A stretch of 52,757 bases of DNA, taken from positions 1-52,757 of the forward strand of contig JAOLZO010000016.1 of assembly GCA_028343845.1 (NCBI GenBank), written 5' to 3'. The notes under the pieces were generated by a model, which ran no database searches, was not told the DNA's origin, and saw only the letters and a program-made list of their open reading frames with translations. The translations under genes were made by a program, and so were the position numbers. This DNA comes from Verrucomicrobiota bacterium. Lineage in GTDB: Bacteria; Verrucomicrobiota; Verrucomicrobiia; Opitutales; Seribacteraceae. Of the stretch, positions 25,801 through 34,800 are shown piece by piece. How positions within the stretch are numbered: position 1 is the stretch's first letter; each line of letters begins with the position of its first letter.

Positions 25801-28285
25801 GTCCTCACTGGCTTTCGACGTGATCTTTGCGGAGGGACAGAGACGCTTCATGGAATCCATGTCCTCCTACGCCCGACAATTCGTCGAGCAACTCAGCAAG
25901 CCCGATGTCGATGACGTAACGGGAATCTCACCGGCCGTTGCAATTGAACAAAGAGTCAACCGGGGAACCCGCAAGTCAACCGTTGGGTCAGTGACCGAAA
26001 TCGCCCAATTCCTAAGACTTCTTTACGCTCGTGTAGGAACGCAACTAAGCAGAGGAAACCAAGCCCCCTTAACGGTCAACTCCGAATCTGGCATTAGCAG
26101 GAGCCTTCGCGCCGAATGGGCCGAATGCAAGCCGAGTCCAAGAAAACCCGCACTCCTTCTCGCCCCCCTCGTATCGGATCGCAAAGGACATCACAAGCCG
26201 ATCGTAAATTGGGCTCGAGAAAAAGGATTTGAAGAAGTCCGATGCGACGGAACCTTATCCGATATAAACGAATTTCAAGGACTCGATCGCTATCGGTTGC
26301 ATAACATAGAGGGAGTGATTGGAAAATGGTCCTCATTGCCGGACGGGAAAGAACTCTTGGAAGCGACCAGAAAAGCCCTTGCTTTCGGGAAAGGCCGCTT
26401 ACTTTCCCTTTCCGGCAACGGTCAGGAACATTGGCATTCCACCTCGCGGGTAGATCCTTCCACCGGGGAAACTTATCCAGAGATCGAACCTTCCTTGCTT
26501 TCTTGGAACTCCCCAAAGGGATGGTGTCCTTTTTGCCGGGGTTATGGAAAGATTTATGAAAAGATGAAGGAGCACTTGCCGGCTAACGGAAAATGGTGGT
26601 CGCTCTCAGACGGCGAAACATGCCCAGAGTGCCAAGGCGAGCGACTGAATGAAATAAGTCGCAACATTGTCCTTAACGGCCCGAAGGGAACCCGCATGTC
26701 CCTCCCTCAAATGCTTGCTCTCACTCCTCTAGCCGTCGGGGACTTTCTCAAGAAGCTAAAGGTAGGGGAAAGCCAAGGGCCCATTGTACAAGCTATATTG
26801 CCGGAAATCCTCGAACGGTTGAGCTTTATGGGAAAGGTCGGGCTGGACTATCTTTCCCTTGATCGCGAAACTTCTTCTCTTTCCGGCGGGGAATCCCAAA
26901 GAATCCGGTTGGCCGGACAGCTCGGCTCAAACCTTTCAGGTGTTCTTTACGTGTTGGACGAGCCGTCCATCGGCCTCCACCCAAAGGACAATCAAAAGTT
27001 ATTGGAGTCCCTTCAAGATCTTAAAAACAAGGGAAATTCCCTGGTTGTGGTCGAGCATGATCAGGAAACCATATCGCAAGCGGATTACTTGATAGACATC
27101 GGGCCGGAAGCGGGCGAAAAAGGCGGCGCGATTATCGATGCGGGAAAGCCGTCAAAGGTCGCCAAGAACAGACTTTCATCCACCGCAGCCCATATGAGGG
27201 GAGGCTTCAAGCATCCACTCAAGGGAAAGTGGCGAGGGGTGCCTGTCAAAAGTAAGGAGAATTGGCTTTGCCTCTCTGGCGTGACCTTTAGAAATCTCAA
27301 GAATTTATCCATACGAATCCCTTTACAACGGCTGACTGTTTGCTGCGGGGTCTCCGGATCCGGAAAATCATCCCTTGTTCGTGGTGTAATGCTCGAAGAA
27401 GTCAAACGCTCTCTTGCCCAGAACAAAGATCTCATCCATGAACCTCAATATTGCCTGAAAAACGGAAGTTCCTTTAATCGCGCCATTGAAGTCACCCAAG
27501 ACCCAATTGGAAAAACATCCAGGTCAACCCCGGCAACTTATCTCGGGGTTTGGGACAGAATCAGGACCTTGATTGCATCGCTTCCAGAAGCAAAGAGAAA
27601 GGGTTTGGGTCCGAGTGACTTTTCTTACAACGTAAAAGGAGGAAGGTGTGAAATTTGCAAGGGGGCGGGGAAGGTAAAGATAGAGATGAACTTTTTACCC
27701 AATTCATACGTCCCCTGCGAGGAATGCGGTGGGAAGAGGTATCGGGATCAAGTTTTGGAGCTCGAATGGAACGGAAAGAACATAGCAGACATCCTTGATT
27801 TCACTTTCGAACAGGCTACTGCATTTTTTGCCTTCGATCACTACTTGAGAGACACCTTCTCCCTTATGGTTGAGACCGGCCTTGGCTACTTGAGGCTCGG
27901 ACAGATTTCACCCACCTTGTCAGGAGGTGAGGCCCAACGCCTAAAGCTTGCCTCGGAACTCGCCCGCGGGATCGACAAAGGCAAACACGGGCGTAAACCA
28001 AGATCCAAGCCAAACCTTTACGTCCTTGAAGAACCCACTATCGGACTACATCCATCCGACACCCTCAAACTGATCAAGATGCTACATCGTATCGTGGACG
28101 AAGGAAACACAGTCGTCGTGATTGAGCACGACGTGGATGTGATCGCCGAAGGCGATTACCTGATCGAGCTAGGTCCGGAGGGGGGAGAAAAAGGGGGATT
28201 CTTACTTCATCAAGGAACGGTTCGGCAAACCCTGACCAACAAGAAAAGCAAGACGGCTCCCTTTCTCCAGGATAGGTTAGGCTAG
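22874..28285 (+). CDS. uvrA: Excinuclease ABC subunit A, tandem-duplicated (double UvrA)
   Basis: UvrA finds DNA damage for nucleotide excision repair and loads UvrB. Normal UvrA has about 940 residues and two ABC modules; this one has 1,803 residues and four. Walker A motifs lie near residues 37 (GLSGTGKST), 629 (GVSGSGKST), 968 (GPSGSGKSS) and 1492 (GVSGSGKSS), each with its own SGGE-QR signature and DEP/EEP Walker B. Zinc-finger CxxC pairs occur in all four modules, for example CPTC near 279. The two halves, about 1-920 and 940-1803, are clearly divergent. Chlamydial UvrA has the same double layout. The last Walker B reads LEEPTIG instead of LDEPTIG. The gene ends 4 bases inside convergent tyrS. 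Confidence 0.96.
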   Translation: MKQNRPPSILLRGARHNNLKGIDLEISPGELVVFTGLSGTGKSTLLFDVLHAEGQRKYVETFSPYVRQFLETCQRPEVDSIENIRPSISVEQKNTIRNSRSTVGTMTETCDYFKVWFPLVAKLSDPENGKPLRFETFESQARSTLLKFSGQNLVIGFQATRPSALPPNEFLKFLTQAGHVRSLSGKTFRRIEDLIETKWREDSIFVVTDRIPAEKKNKGRLTEAIANAIRHGQGLAQARDFNGKLLQNLHEGLRSPVNGRKFCLPVPPAFSFNSPVGACPTCKGFGRVIEIDPRLVIPDETIPLCQNAIKAFSGKVYGHCQNELELACRKKGINLKKSWKRISQKERNFIWNGDPEYKEGNNKWYGIQAFFNWLEKKTYKMHVRVYLSKYRGYFECPECKGLRLREESLCWKWRSLSLPELYALPVDVLFEKISKVPLSGNQKLDLPLQNILSRLKYLREVGLGYLSLNRSARSLSGGETQRVNLTACLGASLTDTLFALDEPTIGLHGRDVKKLIGILRALANAGNFVCVVEHDEQVIRAADKVVEIGPLPGKKGGEISFQGTVSQLLRSKKSLTGKWLAKRPEAFEEIKNPKKTSRNKFFLHLQGLSRHNVKKLTAKLPLNKFVCIAGVSGSGKSTLLHDLIYEEMSRHQESKRVISDLTFSEAVMIDQSSVVRTPRSNAVLYSDAWGPIKEAFSRTDDAKRLGFSSSDFSFNAGNGRCETCSGLGYEVVEMQFLSDLQIPCGECEGKRFKKEILEIQLEGRSVSETLDLTVEEASGIFHYLPKTKRKLSALEKVGLGYLTLGQPLNTLSGGESQRLKLVKYMTALKKGLSPSILLIDEPTTGLHMQDVCRLLDCLREVVQAGHSLFVIEHNLQVLQGCEWIIELGPGAGDKGGKIIAQGSPASFSKRSTPTSKILKSPGTNGSSGKKELAPQRWRGRSDLKILGARENNLKNISPDIPPNKFVVVTGPSGSGKSSLAFDVIFAEGQRRFMESMSSYARQFVEQLSKPDVDDVTGISPAVAIEQRVNRGTRKSTVGSVTEIAQFLRLLYARVGTQLSRGNQAPLTVNSESGISRSLRAEWAECKPSPRKPALLLAPLVSDRKGHHKPIVNWAREKGFEEVRCDGTLSDINEFQGLDRYRLHNIEGVIGKWSSLPDGKELLEATRKALAFGKGRLLSLSGNGQEHWHSTSRVDPSTGETYPEIEPSLLSWNSPKGWCPFCRGYGKIYEKMKEHLPANGKWWSLSDGETCPECQGERLNEISRNIVLNGPKGTRMSLPQMLALTPLAVGDFLKKLKVGESQGPIVQAILPEILERLSFMGKVGLDYLSLDRETSSLSGGESQRIRLAGQLGSNLSGVLYVLDEPSIGLHPKDNQKLLESLQDLKNKGNSLVVVEHDQETISQADYLIDIGPEAGEKGGAIIDAGKPSKVAKNRLSSTAAHMRGGFKHPLKGKWRGVPVKSKENWLCLSGVTFRNLKNLSIRIPLQRLTVCCGVSGSGKSSLVRGVMLEEVKRSLAQNKDLIHEPQYCLKNGSSFNRAIEVTQDPIGKTSRSTPATYLGVWDRIRTLIASLPEAKRKGLGPSDFSYNVKGGRCEICKGAGKVKIEMNFLPNSYVPCEECGGKRYRDQVLELEWNGKNIADILDFTFEQATAFFAFDHYLRDTFSLMVETGLGYLRLGQISPTLSGGEAQRLKLASELARGIDKGKHGRKPRSKPNLYVLEEPTIGLHPSDTLKLIKMLHRIVDEGNTVVVIEHDVDVIAEGDYLIELGPEGGEKGGFLLHQGTVRQTLTNKKSKTAPFLQDRLG

Positions 28286-29466
28286 GCAAGAAACCTGATA
28301 AATAGTTTTTTTCCAGATTTTACGATAACGCCATTCTCATTGGCAGACAGGTCCAACCTTTCATCGCAATCTTCCTTCTTTTCACCATCCATTTTGATCG
28401 CGCCTTGTTTGAAAAGCCTCCTGATCTGTCCCTTCGATTCAAAAAGCTCAGTCTGAGCAAATACGTTAAGCAATGTCTGGGCGTCTGGTTCAAGGGATAG
28501 TTCGCTTAGCTTGAATGTTGGCATTTCATCGGGCGTTTGCCCCTTCGAAAAGACCTGCGAAAAGGAAGCTGCCTCTCTTTGCGCTATTTCATTTCCAAAA
28601 AATGTAGCGGTCAGTTCCGTCGCCAGCCTCTTTTTTGCCTCCATGGGGTGACCGCCCTTCAACTCCTCAATGCAATTTTCTGATTCCAAAAGGAGCAACT
28701 TGAAATAATCCCACATTGCATCGTCCGAAATAGACATGGTTTTTCCAAAGATATCCTTAGCGGGATCATTGAATGCGATGTAATTGTCATAACTCTTGGA
28801 CATTTTCCGGTTACCATCCAAGCCAACGAGCAAAGGCATGGTCAGAACGGCTTGAGGACTGAGCCCTTGATCCTTCTGCAAGGTTCTACCGACCAGCATA
28901 TTAAAGAGCTGATCACTTCCACCCAGTTCAATGTCTGACTCAAGGACGATGGAGTCGTAGCCCTGGATCAACGGGTACATAAATTCAACCATTGAAATCG
29001 GCTGGTTGGATTGGAAGCGTTTTTCGAAATCATCCCGTTCCAGCATGCGGGCCACAGTCATTTTGCGCGAAAGGTTCAAGGCATCTGCAAAAGTCATGGC
29101 GCCAAACCATTCACTATTCCTGCGGACGACGGTCTTGTCAGGATCAAGAATGCGAAAGGCTTGGTCCAGATAGGTCTTCGCATTCTCGCTTACCTCCTCT
29201 TCGGTCAATTCAGGGCGCAATTCGGATCTGCCACTTGGATCGCCTATCCTTGCAGTATAATCGCCTATAAGCAAAATTGCCTCGTGACCGGCATCCTGAA
29301 ACTGTTTCAGTTTGTTGAAAACAACCAAATGTCCAAAGGTAAGATCCGGACGCGTAGGATCTACCCCAAACTTAACTTTGAGTTTCGGGCCAGCGGCAAG
29401 TTTCTCGGCAAGTTCTTCCTCCCCAATGACAACTTCCGTATTACTTAACAATTTTTCAAGGTTCAT
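28282..29466 (-). CDS. tyrS: Tyrosyl-tRNA synthetase
   Basis: TyrRS charges tRNA-Tyr with tyrosine. The class I catalytic core is shown by VGEEELAEKL-type N-terminus, KFGVDPTRPDLTFGHLVVFNKL (HIGH-like motif in TFGHL), ELGGSDQLFNMLVGR and the KMSKS loop in GNRKMSKSYDNY. An S4-like RNA-binding domain follows at the C-terminus (RRLFKQGAIKMDGEK). The frame opens at a TTG at 29481, but the ATG at 29466 (MNLEKLLSN) is the more credible start. The gene is convergent with uvrA, with a 4-base overlap. Confidence 0.96.
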   Translation of the reverse strand: MNLEKLLSNTEVVIGEEELAEKLAAGPKLKVKFGVDPTRPDLTFGHLVVFNKLKQFQDAGHEAILLIGDYTARIGDPSGRSELRPELTEEEVSENAKTYLDQAFRILDPDKTVVRRNSEWFGAMTFADALNLSRKMTVARMLERDDFEKRFQSNQPISMVEFMYPLIQGYDSIVLESDIELGGSDQLFNMLVGRTLQKDQGLSPQAVLTMPLLVGLDGNRKMSKSYDNYIAFNDPAKDIFGKTMSISDDAMWDYFKLLLLESENCIEELKGGHPMEAKKRLATELTATFFGNEIAQREAASFSQVFSKGQTPDEMPTFKLSELSLEPDAQTLLNVFAQTELFESKGQIRRLFKQGAIKMDGEKKEDCDERLDLSANENGVIVKSGKKLFIRFLA

Positions 29467-29494
29467 TAAAATGACGTGCAAAAACCAAATGCAT

Positions 29495-29523
29495 ATATTC
29501 TAAATGCGCATTCTTCGAGCCAA
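29495..29523 (-). promoter_or_regulatory. Candidate sigma70 promoter of tyrS
   Basis: Minus-strand TTGGCT (29518-29523) and GAATAT (29495-29500) are 17 bases apart. The expected transcript start is near 29488, a leader of about 22 bases. The inverted repeat 29524-29544 abuts the -35 element. Confidence 0.45.
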
Positions 29524-29544
29524 GAATTGGATTTCTTCCAATTC
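29524..29544. repeat. Perfect 8-bp inverted repeat in the tyrS/peroxiredoxin divergent region
   Basis: GAATTGGA and TCCAATTC are separated by TTTCT. The repeat lies next to the candidate tyrS -35 element and upstream of the peroxiredoxin gene. It may be an operator or a transcript hairpin; it matches no regulator consensus that I recognise. Confidence 0.6.
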
Positions 29545-29621
29545 AGATGTGGATTCCGCTTGCTTTCGAGGGCAAGAGCGTTAGCAAATTTATGATTTAA
29601 AACCCCTAGCCAAAAACCGAC

Positions 29622-30092
29622 ATGACCTTAGCCATCGGTGCGGAAGCGCCAGACTTCACCCTCAAGACAAAAGCCCCGGACGGACTGAATGACGTCTCCC
29701 TATCCAGCTTCAGAGGAAATCAGAGCGTGGTGCTCCTGTTTTTCCCTTTTGCATTCACAGGCGTATGCACAGAGGAAACCTGCTCGGTTCGCGATGACCT
29801 ATCCTCTTACGAGGAATTGGATGCTCAAGTTTTGGGAATCAGCGTGGACAGCCCCTTTGCCCAAGAAGCGATGGCCCTGAAGGAAGGATTGAACTTCCCT
29901 CTCCTGAGCGACTTCAATAAGGACGTCTCAAAGGATTATGGGGTTCTTTACGAAGACTTTATCGGATTCCAGGGCGTCTCCAAGAGATCCGCCTTCGTGG
30001 TTTCCAAGGAAGGCGCCATCACACACTCCTGGTCTTCGGACGACCCGAAGCAATTACCTGATTTTGAGGCGATCAAAAACGCTTTGCGCTAA
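29622..30092 (+). CDS. Peroxiredoxin (AhpC/TSA, BCP/AhpE-like)
   Basis: This thiol peroxidase reduces hydrogen peroxide and organic peroxides. The 156-residue thioredoxin-fold protein has the active-site segment FFPFAFTGVCTEETC, with peroxidatic Cys49. Cys54, five residues later, is positioned like the resolving Cys of BCP-type enzymes, so an intramolecular disulfide mechanism is plausible. It is divergent from tyrS across a 155-base region. The frame begins at an ATG without a clear Shine-Dalgarno. Confidence 0.93.
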   Translation: MTLAIGAEAPDFTLKTKAPDGLNDVSLSSFRGNQSVVLLFFPFAFTGVCTEETCSVRDDLSSYEELDAQVLGISVDSPFAQEAMALKEGLNFPLLSDFNKDVSKDYGVLYEDFIGFQGVSKRSAFVVSKEGAITHSWSSDDPKQLPDFEAIKNALR

Positions 30093-30128
30093 AATCCAAA
30101 TCACCTCTTTCATGCTACCCTGCGCTCT

Positions 30129-30157
30129 TTGGCAAATTATAGTCAAACCGGAATAAA
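30129..30157 (+). promoter_or_regulatory. Candidate promoter of the STAS-phosphatase pair
   Basis: TTGGCA (30129-30134) and AATAAA (30152-30157) are 17 bases apart, about 30 bases before the STAS gene start. The -10 match is only moderate. Confidence 0.3.
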
Positions 30158-30190
30158 CTGGTAACACCACGTTTCCGCATTGAAGCCAGC

Positions 30191-30694
30191 ATGAACAAAG
30201 AAACTCATTATAAAGTTCATGTTACTCCGGAAAATGCCTTTGTACGCGTCTTTCAAAAAGCCTCCTTTTTAAATTGCGCCCCCCTTCGTTCGTTCTTTGA
30301 GGAATGCATGGTGGTTGGACGGAGAAACTATGTCGTCGACTTTAAGGAATGCAGCAGCATGGACAGCACCTTCCTGGGCATTCTTGTCGGATTGGCGATG
30401 AAGCTTAGGAAGTTCGAAGACGAAGGCCGCCTAACGCTTGTTAATCTCCAAGACAGAAACCTGGAAACGGTTCAAAACTTGGGAATTCATAAGATTGCCG
30501 ATGTCAACCCGGACGACCGTTCTTCCGATGCCCCCGAACTCAATGACCTGGACAAAGGCGAAGGCCGTCAAGCCGTTGGCTCGGAAGCTATTTTCCAGGC
30601 CCACAAAACCCTCATGGAACTTAACGAAAAGAATGCCAAAATGTTTTGCGACGTGGTAAACTTCCTCGAGCGACAAGAGGAAGACTCCGATTAA
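30191..30694 (+). CDS. STAS-domain protein, putative anti-sigma factor antagonist
   Basis: The first 110 of 167 residues form a STAS domain. The segment CSSMDSTFLGILVGL contains the Ser/Thr environment that anti-sigma kinases phosphorylate in SpoIIAA/RsbV-type proteins. The remaining 55 residues are a charged helical tail not found in the minimal family. It is 12 bases upstream of a PP2C/SpoIIE-type phosphatase, the enzyme class that dephosphorylates such antagonists, so the pair probably forms half of a partner-switching module. The matching anti-sigma kinase and sigma factor are not in the window. Confidence 0.85.
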   Translation: MNKETHYKVHVTPENAFVRVFQKASFLNCAPLRSFFEECMVVGRRNYVVDFKECSSMDSTFLGILVGLAMKLRKFEDEGRLTLVNLQDRNLETVQNLGIHKIADVNPDDRSSDAPELNDLDKGEGRQAVGSEAIFQAHKTLMELNEKNAKMFCDVVNFLERQEEDSD

Positions 30695-30706
30695 TTTTGC
30701 CCACCG

Positions 30707-32155
30707 ATGATAAATCACTTCCTCTTCTTTATAGCAGGTGCAACCATCGGACTGGTGGCATGGTTTTACCATAGAAAAGCTTCACAAACAAAATTGGCCG
30801 CTCTTCGGGACGAGGAGGTTCGTCTGCAAAAAGAGAAACAAATCATAGTAGACTTCATGCATAACCTTGCGGTCGCCATTGGAGAGGGCGTTGCAAGAAA
30901 AGAGCTATGTCAACGAATCGTCCACACTGCAGTTATTACGACCGGAGCCATGAGCGCGTGCGTCTACGAAAAGCTAGGGAATGGGAAACTGCAGGGAATT
31001 GCGACGGAGGGCCTGTTCCCTCCGCAACGCAAAATGAGGGATTCTCTGGGAGAAGAGTCCACGACGAGAGCCCGTTTTCTTGAAAAGATTCTCAGTTCTG
31101 AGGTTTTGGAGGAGGGAGAGGGCATCGTTGGTGAAGTGGCCAAAACAGGCAAACCCGTCTTCGTTGCCAATGCTCAAAATGATCCAAGGATACCCAAACA
31201 CCCGGACCCCGCTTTGGCCATCCGTTCGATGGTTTATTCCCCTCTTATCCATGACGATTCAATCCTCGGTGTCCTTGTAGTGGCAAATCCATCCAGCGGG
31301 CTCACTTTCTCCGAGATGGACCTGTCCCTCGTCAATTCGCTAGCCGAGCAAGCTGCTTTGGCGATCAAGAATTCCGATGCTATGAACCTTCGTTTGGCTA
31401 AGACAAGAATGGATTCCGATCTAACCCTGGCCAAGGAAGTGCAAGAGCTTTTTCTCGCTCAAAAGTCTCCTGAATGCAAAGGCTTGGATATTGACGCGCA
31501 GTATCTTCCCTCCTCTCAGGTTGGTGGAGACTTTTACGATTTCTACAAATTATCTTCCACCAAATTCGCTCTTTGCGTTGCGGACGTATCCGGGAAGGGT
31601 GTTCCCGCTTCGTTGTTGATGGCAATCTGTCAAACCAGCCTTCGGCACTACGTTAACAAATCACGCATGCCTTCCGCGGTTCTCAAGAAGCTCAACCAAG
31701 ATCTTGAAATGCGCATTCGCGAGGATATGTTCATTACCATTTTTCTCGCCATCATCGACACCCAGGCGAACACCTTAACCTATGCCCGCGCAGGTCACGA
31801 GTCCGCCCTTTTGGCAAAAGCCAAAAAGAAGGGTGATCTTTCGATAGAAAAGCTCCACGGAAGCGGAATGGCCTTAGGCATGGTTCCCTCGGATCTTTTC
31901 GAAGAAACGATTGAAGACCAAACCGTTCCCTTCGAGACTGATGACCTTCTGGTATTGTTTACCGACGGAGTGACGGAGGCGGAAAACGAAGAAAAGGAGG
32001 AATTCGGCATAGACCGTCTATGCGAAACCCTTGCCTCGTCCACTTCCTCAAAGGCCAATGTCTTTAACCGAAAGCTTCTCTCCGAACTTGACGATTACTC
32101 ATCCGATTCCTTTGAGCGGGACGACTTGACGATCGTTGCCGTCAAAAGAGTCTAG
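30707..32155 (+). CDS. Membrane-anchored GAF domain PP2C/SpoIIE-type serine phosphatase
   Basis: The 482-residue protein has one N-terminal membrane helix (residues about 4-22) and a short charged linker. A GAF sensor domain follows at about 60-225 (GIVGEVAKTGKPVFVANAQNDPR, LGVLVVANPSSGLTFSEMD), then a RsbU/SpoIIE phosphatase domain at about 260-480. Metal-binding motifs are visible: QVGGDFYDFYK, VADVSGKGVPASLLMA, FTDGVTEAENEE and DDLTIVAVK. It likely dephosphorylates the upstream STAS protein in response to a GAF ligand. The genes are 12 bases apart. Confidence 0.92.
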   Translation: MINHFLFFIAGATIGLVAWFYHRKASQTKLAALRDEEVRLQKEKQIIVDFMHNLAVAIGEGVARKELCQRIVHTAVITTGAMSACVYEKLGNGKLQGIATEGLFPPQRKMRDSLGEESTTRARFLEKILSSEVLEEGEGIVGEVAKTGKPVFVANAQNDPRIPKHPDPALAIRSMVYSPLIHDDSILGVLVVANPSSGLTFSEMDLSLVNSLAEQAALAIKNSDAMNLRLAKTRMDSDLTLAKEVQELFLAQKSPECKGLDIDAQYLPSSQVGGDFYDFYKLSSTKFALCVADVSGKGVPASLLMAICQTSLRHYVNKSRMPSAVLKKLNQDLEMRIREDMFITIFLAIIDTQANTLTYARAGHESALLAKAKKKGDLSIEKLHGSGMALGMVPSDLFEETIEDQTVPFETDDLLVLFTDGVTEAENEEKEEFGIDRLCETLASSTSSKANVFNRKLLSELDDYSSDSFERDDLTIVAVKRV

Positions 32156-32169
32156 CTCAAATATTCGGG

Positions 32170-32631
32170 CTATTGGATTTTTCTTTCGTCAAAATCAATC
32201 ACGTCTGCAAACGATCTGAGATCACTCCTGGCACTTGCACCTAAATCAGCCTTGATCTCCTCCAGTTTTTCCAGCGCCATGTCCGACATACCCATCTGCA
32301 CGACCTTTCGATTCCAAACATGTGCCTTTAGATTCTCGGGGAACAGGCTCTTGAGCCCATCGTTTAATTGGGCTTCCGAAGAAGATTTCTTCACGCAGTC
32401 AACCACCTCTTGCGGATCGACACCCAAATGCAAACACAAAAACCCATCAAAGCCCTTCGTAAAATTCCTCTGATAGCTAGGGGGAAGCTTGCCTTGAAGA
32501 TGCTTGCGGATCTTGGCAAGAAAGCGGGGCAAGTGCAACAAACCGCAAGGATGCGCTTGATAAGGGGAAGGAAGATCAAGGAGGATGGCTCCCGTCGGGC
32601 CATCCTCAATATTGTCGTCGATGTTTGTCAA
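32170..32631 (-). CDS. DUF5069 family protein
   Basis: The 153-residue protein has the DUF5069 pattern: LPSPYQAHPCGLLHLPRFLAKIRKHLQGKLP near the N-terminus, then KGFDGFLCLHLGV, and a helical C-terminal half. The family is widespread in Verrucomicrobia and Planctomycetes and has no established function. The only in-frame start before the conserved region is a TTG at 32631. The gene is convergent with the phosphatase and divergent from the ABC exporter. Confidence 0.82.
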   Translation of the reverse strand: MTNIDDNIEDGPTGAILLDLPSPYQAHPCGLLHLPRFLAKIRKHLQGKLPPSYQRNFTKGFDGFLCLHLGVDPQEVVDCVKKSSSEAQLNDGLKSLFPENLKAHVWNRKVVQMGMSDMALEKLEEIKADLGASARSDLRSFADVIDFDERKIQ

Positions 32632-32673
32632 ATTGGTAGAATGCGATTTGCTTTAAAAGTTACCTGAACCGTC

Positions 32674-34434
32674 GTGAAAAGAAATCAAAGCAATAACGTG
32701 ATACGCAGGGTAGGGGTCTATCTGTTCGAGCACAAGTTTTTGTTCCGGATGACCCTTGGTCTCGCCTGTGCCATGACGCTTTTGACGGTCTTGGTTCCCA
32801 CCGTCATCCAACGTGTTCTTGATAGAATATTCTCCTCCGGGCTGGGAACGGACAATTATCTAATTAAGGGCATTATCCTCATCGCTCTGCTCTTTCTAGG
32901 CAGGGAAATACTCAATTGCCTGCGGATCAGGACAAACAATAAACTCGAACAAAAAGTTATTCTCAAGCTTCGCCGGGACCTGCACGACAAGCTTCTTGAA
33001 TTACCCATCAGTTTTTACGACAAACGAAAAAGCGGTGACATAGCGTCCCGTGTGGTCGAAGACGTGCAAAACGTCGAAAGAGCCATTCTCGACGGAACCG
33101 AGCAAGGGGTCGTCTCGGTACTGACTCTAACCGGGGTAACGACCATGATGTTTGCTCAGGAACCGAGGTTGGCCGCCTTGGTGTTTCTTCCCTTGCCTAT
33201 TCTCATCATCATGGCCATCCGTTATTCCAAAGTTTCCAGAAAAAACTGGAAGGCCGTAAGGGAGACCTCCGGGGAATTGAATTCTCTGCTCGTCGAAGAC
33301 ATCCAAGGGAACAGGCTCATACATTCCTTTGCCCTCAAGGATCGTGAAAAGGATCGCTTCCAAGCCATCGGGAAGGAACTGGAAACGCGCAACCTTCGAG
33401 CAATGTATCGATGGTCTGTACAGGGGCCTGGCGCAAGCTTCACTTCCTCTTTGGGAATTCTCGCGGTGGTAGGGATGGGTGCCTATTTGCTCCAGACAGA
33501 CCCCGGATTTACCATCGGCCAATTCTCGGCTTTTCTAATCTATGCAAACATGTTCTACGAACCGGTGCGCCAGCTTGTCTCGATCAACAACTTGGTCTCG
33601 GCTGGCAAAGCGTCCGGAGAGAGAGTTTTCGAGGTTCTTGATGAACCCGTTGAAATATGCGACCCCGATTCACCAAAGGAGTTTCCGGAAATTCCTCACC
33701 ATGTCCGCTTTCATTCCGTCACCTTTTCCTACAGCGAAAGGAAACCCATCGTGGACAACCTCGATTTTTCCATGGAGCACGGTACCACCACCGCCCTGGT
33801 AGGTCCCACAGGGTCAGGCAAGAGCACCATTGCAAACCTGCTCTTGCGCTACTACGATGTCAACCAGGGTGCCGTGACTATCGGAGGGACGGACGTCAGG
33901 GAGATCCAGTTGCAACAGCTTCGGCAGGGAATTGGTCTGGTTTCCCAAGACCCCTTCCTCTTTGATGCTTCGGTCAAGGAAAACTTACTGTTAGCTCACC
34001 CCGAAGCAAGCGACGAAGAAATTGAAGCGGCTCTAGGGGTCGCCCAAGCCTTGGATTTCGTCAAGCGTCTTCCCGAAGGATGGGACACCCTCATCGGGGA
34101 ACGGGGCATTCGCCTGAGCATGGGAGAAAAGCAAAGGATTACCATTGCCCGGGCAATGTTGAAATCCCCGCCCCTAATGGTTCTGGACGAGGCCACTTCA
34201 AGCATCGACGTCGAGACCGAAAGGCAAATCCAGCTGGCCCTGACAAGGCTGGTCAAAAATCGGACCACCCTCATCATCGCCCATCGCCTCAGCACCATCC
34301 GCCAGGCAGACCAGATCATCTTTCTCGAGCAAGGAAAAATCGTCGAGCAGGGTAGCCACGCGGAGCTACTCAAAAAGTCCGGGAAATACGCTGCATTCTG
34401 CAGTTATCAGGAAAACATCTTGCCCGCAGATTAG
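32674..34434 (+). CDS. ABC exporter, fused membrane and ATPase domains (MsbA-like)
   Basis: The 586-residue half-transporter has a six-helix membrane domain (about 20-320) followed by an ATPase domain. The ATPase shows Walker A GPTGSGKST, Q-loop SQDPFLFD, signature LSMGEKQR, Walker B LMVLDEATSSID and H-loop IAHRLST. The signature has Met and Glu where LSGGQ is standard. MsbA-like exporters work as homodimers and move lipids or drugs; the substrate cannot be told from sequence. The start is GTG at 32674. Its end overlaps the convergent small membrane protein gene by 4 bases. Confidence 0.93.
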   Translation: MKRNQSNNVIRRVGVYLFEHKFLFRMTLGLACAMTLLTVLVPTVIQRVLDRIFSSGLGTDNYLIKGIILIALLFLGREILNCLRIRTNNKLEQKVILKLRRDLHDKLLELPISFYDKRKSGDIASRVVEDVQNVERAILDGTEQGVVSVLTLTGVTTMMFAQEPRLAALVFLPLPILIIMAIRYSKVSRKNWKAVRETSGELNSLLVEDIQGNRLIHSFALKDREKDRFQAIGKELETRNLRAMYRWSVQGPGASFTSSLGILAVVGMGAYLLQTDPGFTIGQFSAFLIYANMFYEPVRQLVSINNLVSAGKASGERVFEVLDEPVEICDPDSPKEFPEIPHHVRFHSVTFSYSERKPIVDNLDFSMEHGTTTALVGPTGSGKSTIANLLLRYYDVNQGAVTIGGTDVREIQLQQLRQGIGLVSQDPFLFDASVKENLLLAHPEASDEEIEAALGVAQALDFVKRLPEGWDTLIGERGIRLSMGEKQRITIARAMLKSPPLMVLDEATSSIDVETERQIQLALTRLVKNRTTLIIAHRLSTIRQADQIIFLEQGKIVEQGSHAELLKKSGKYAAFCSYQENILPAD

Positions 34435-34748
34435 GCTCTTCCTTTTCGAAGAAGCTTGAGCGTGACCCTCAGGGCAAACGAAAACATATAGGGAAAGGAG
34501 AGGAAGAAAACCCTGCTCAATGACCTCAAGCCTCCGTCACCCAAAGGGCCGTAGACTTTCTGTTCCGCCCAAACGCGCAGTCCCATACTAGTAAAATATT
34601 CAAAGCCAAGTGCCTGACCCAAGTAATAGACCATAAGCGGCCAAATCGTAAAGCCGATGCACAAAAACAGAAGGGCGAACCAAAGTTCCCTTCCCCAATC
34701 AATAAATTCGCATATTCTCAATTCGTATCCTTGCCATGAAACATTCAT
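34431..34748 (-). CDS. Small hypothetical membrane protein
   Basis: The 105-residue product has a hydrophobic helix at about residues 22-46 and a second membrane-prone segment near 80-97. They are separated by a conserved-looking loop (MGLRVWAEQKVYGPLGDGGL). It ends in basic residues. I do not recognise the family. Support for a real gene is the ATG start, the membrane-protein composition and the fit between neighbours. It overlaps the ABC exporter end by 4 bases and is divergent from the cytochrome-type gene. Confidence 0.65.
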   Translation of the reverse strand: MNVSWQGYELRICEFIDWGRELWFALLFLCIGFTIWPLMVYYLGQALGFEYFTSMGLRVWAEQKVYGPLGDGGLRSLSRVFFLSFPYMFSFALRVTLKLLRKGRA

Positions 34749-34800
34749 TGCCTATAAAACATAATCCAGCCATTTGAAATCCCATATACCTAACCACGTT

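Noticed and set aside
22874-28285. Suspicion that the double uvrA is an assembly duplication
   Set aside because: The halves differ strongly in sequence and in insert lengths, and double UvrA is known from other PVC bacteria.
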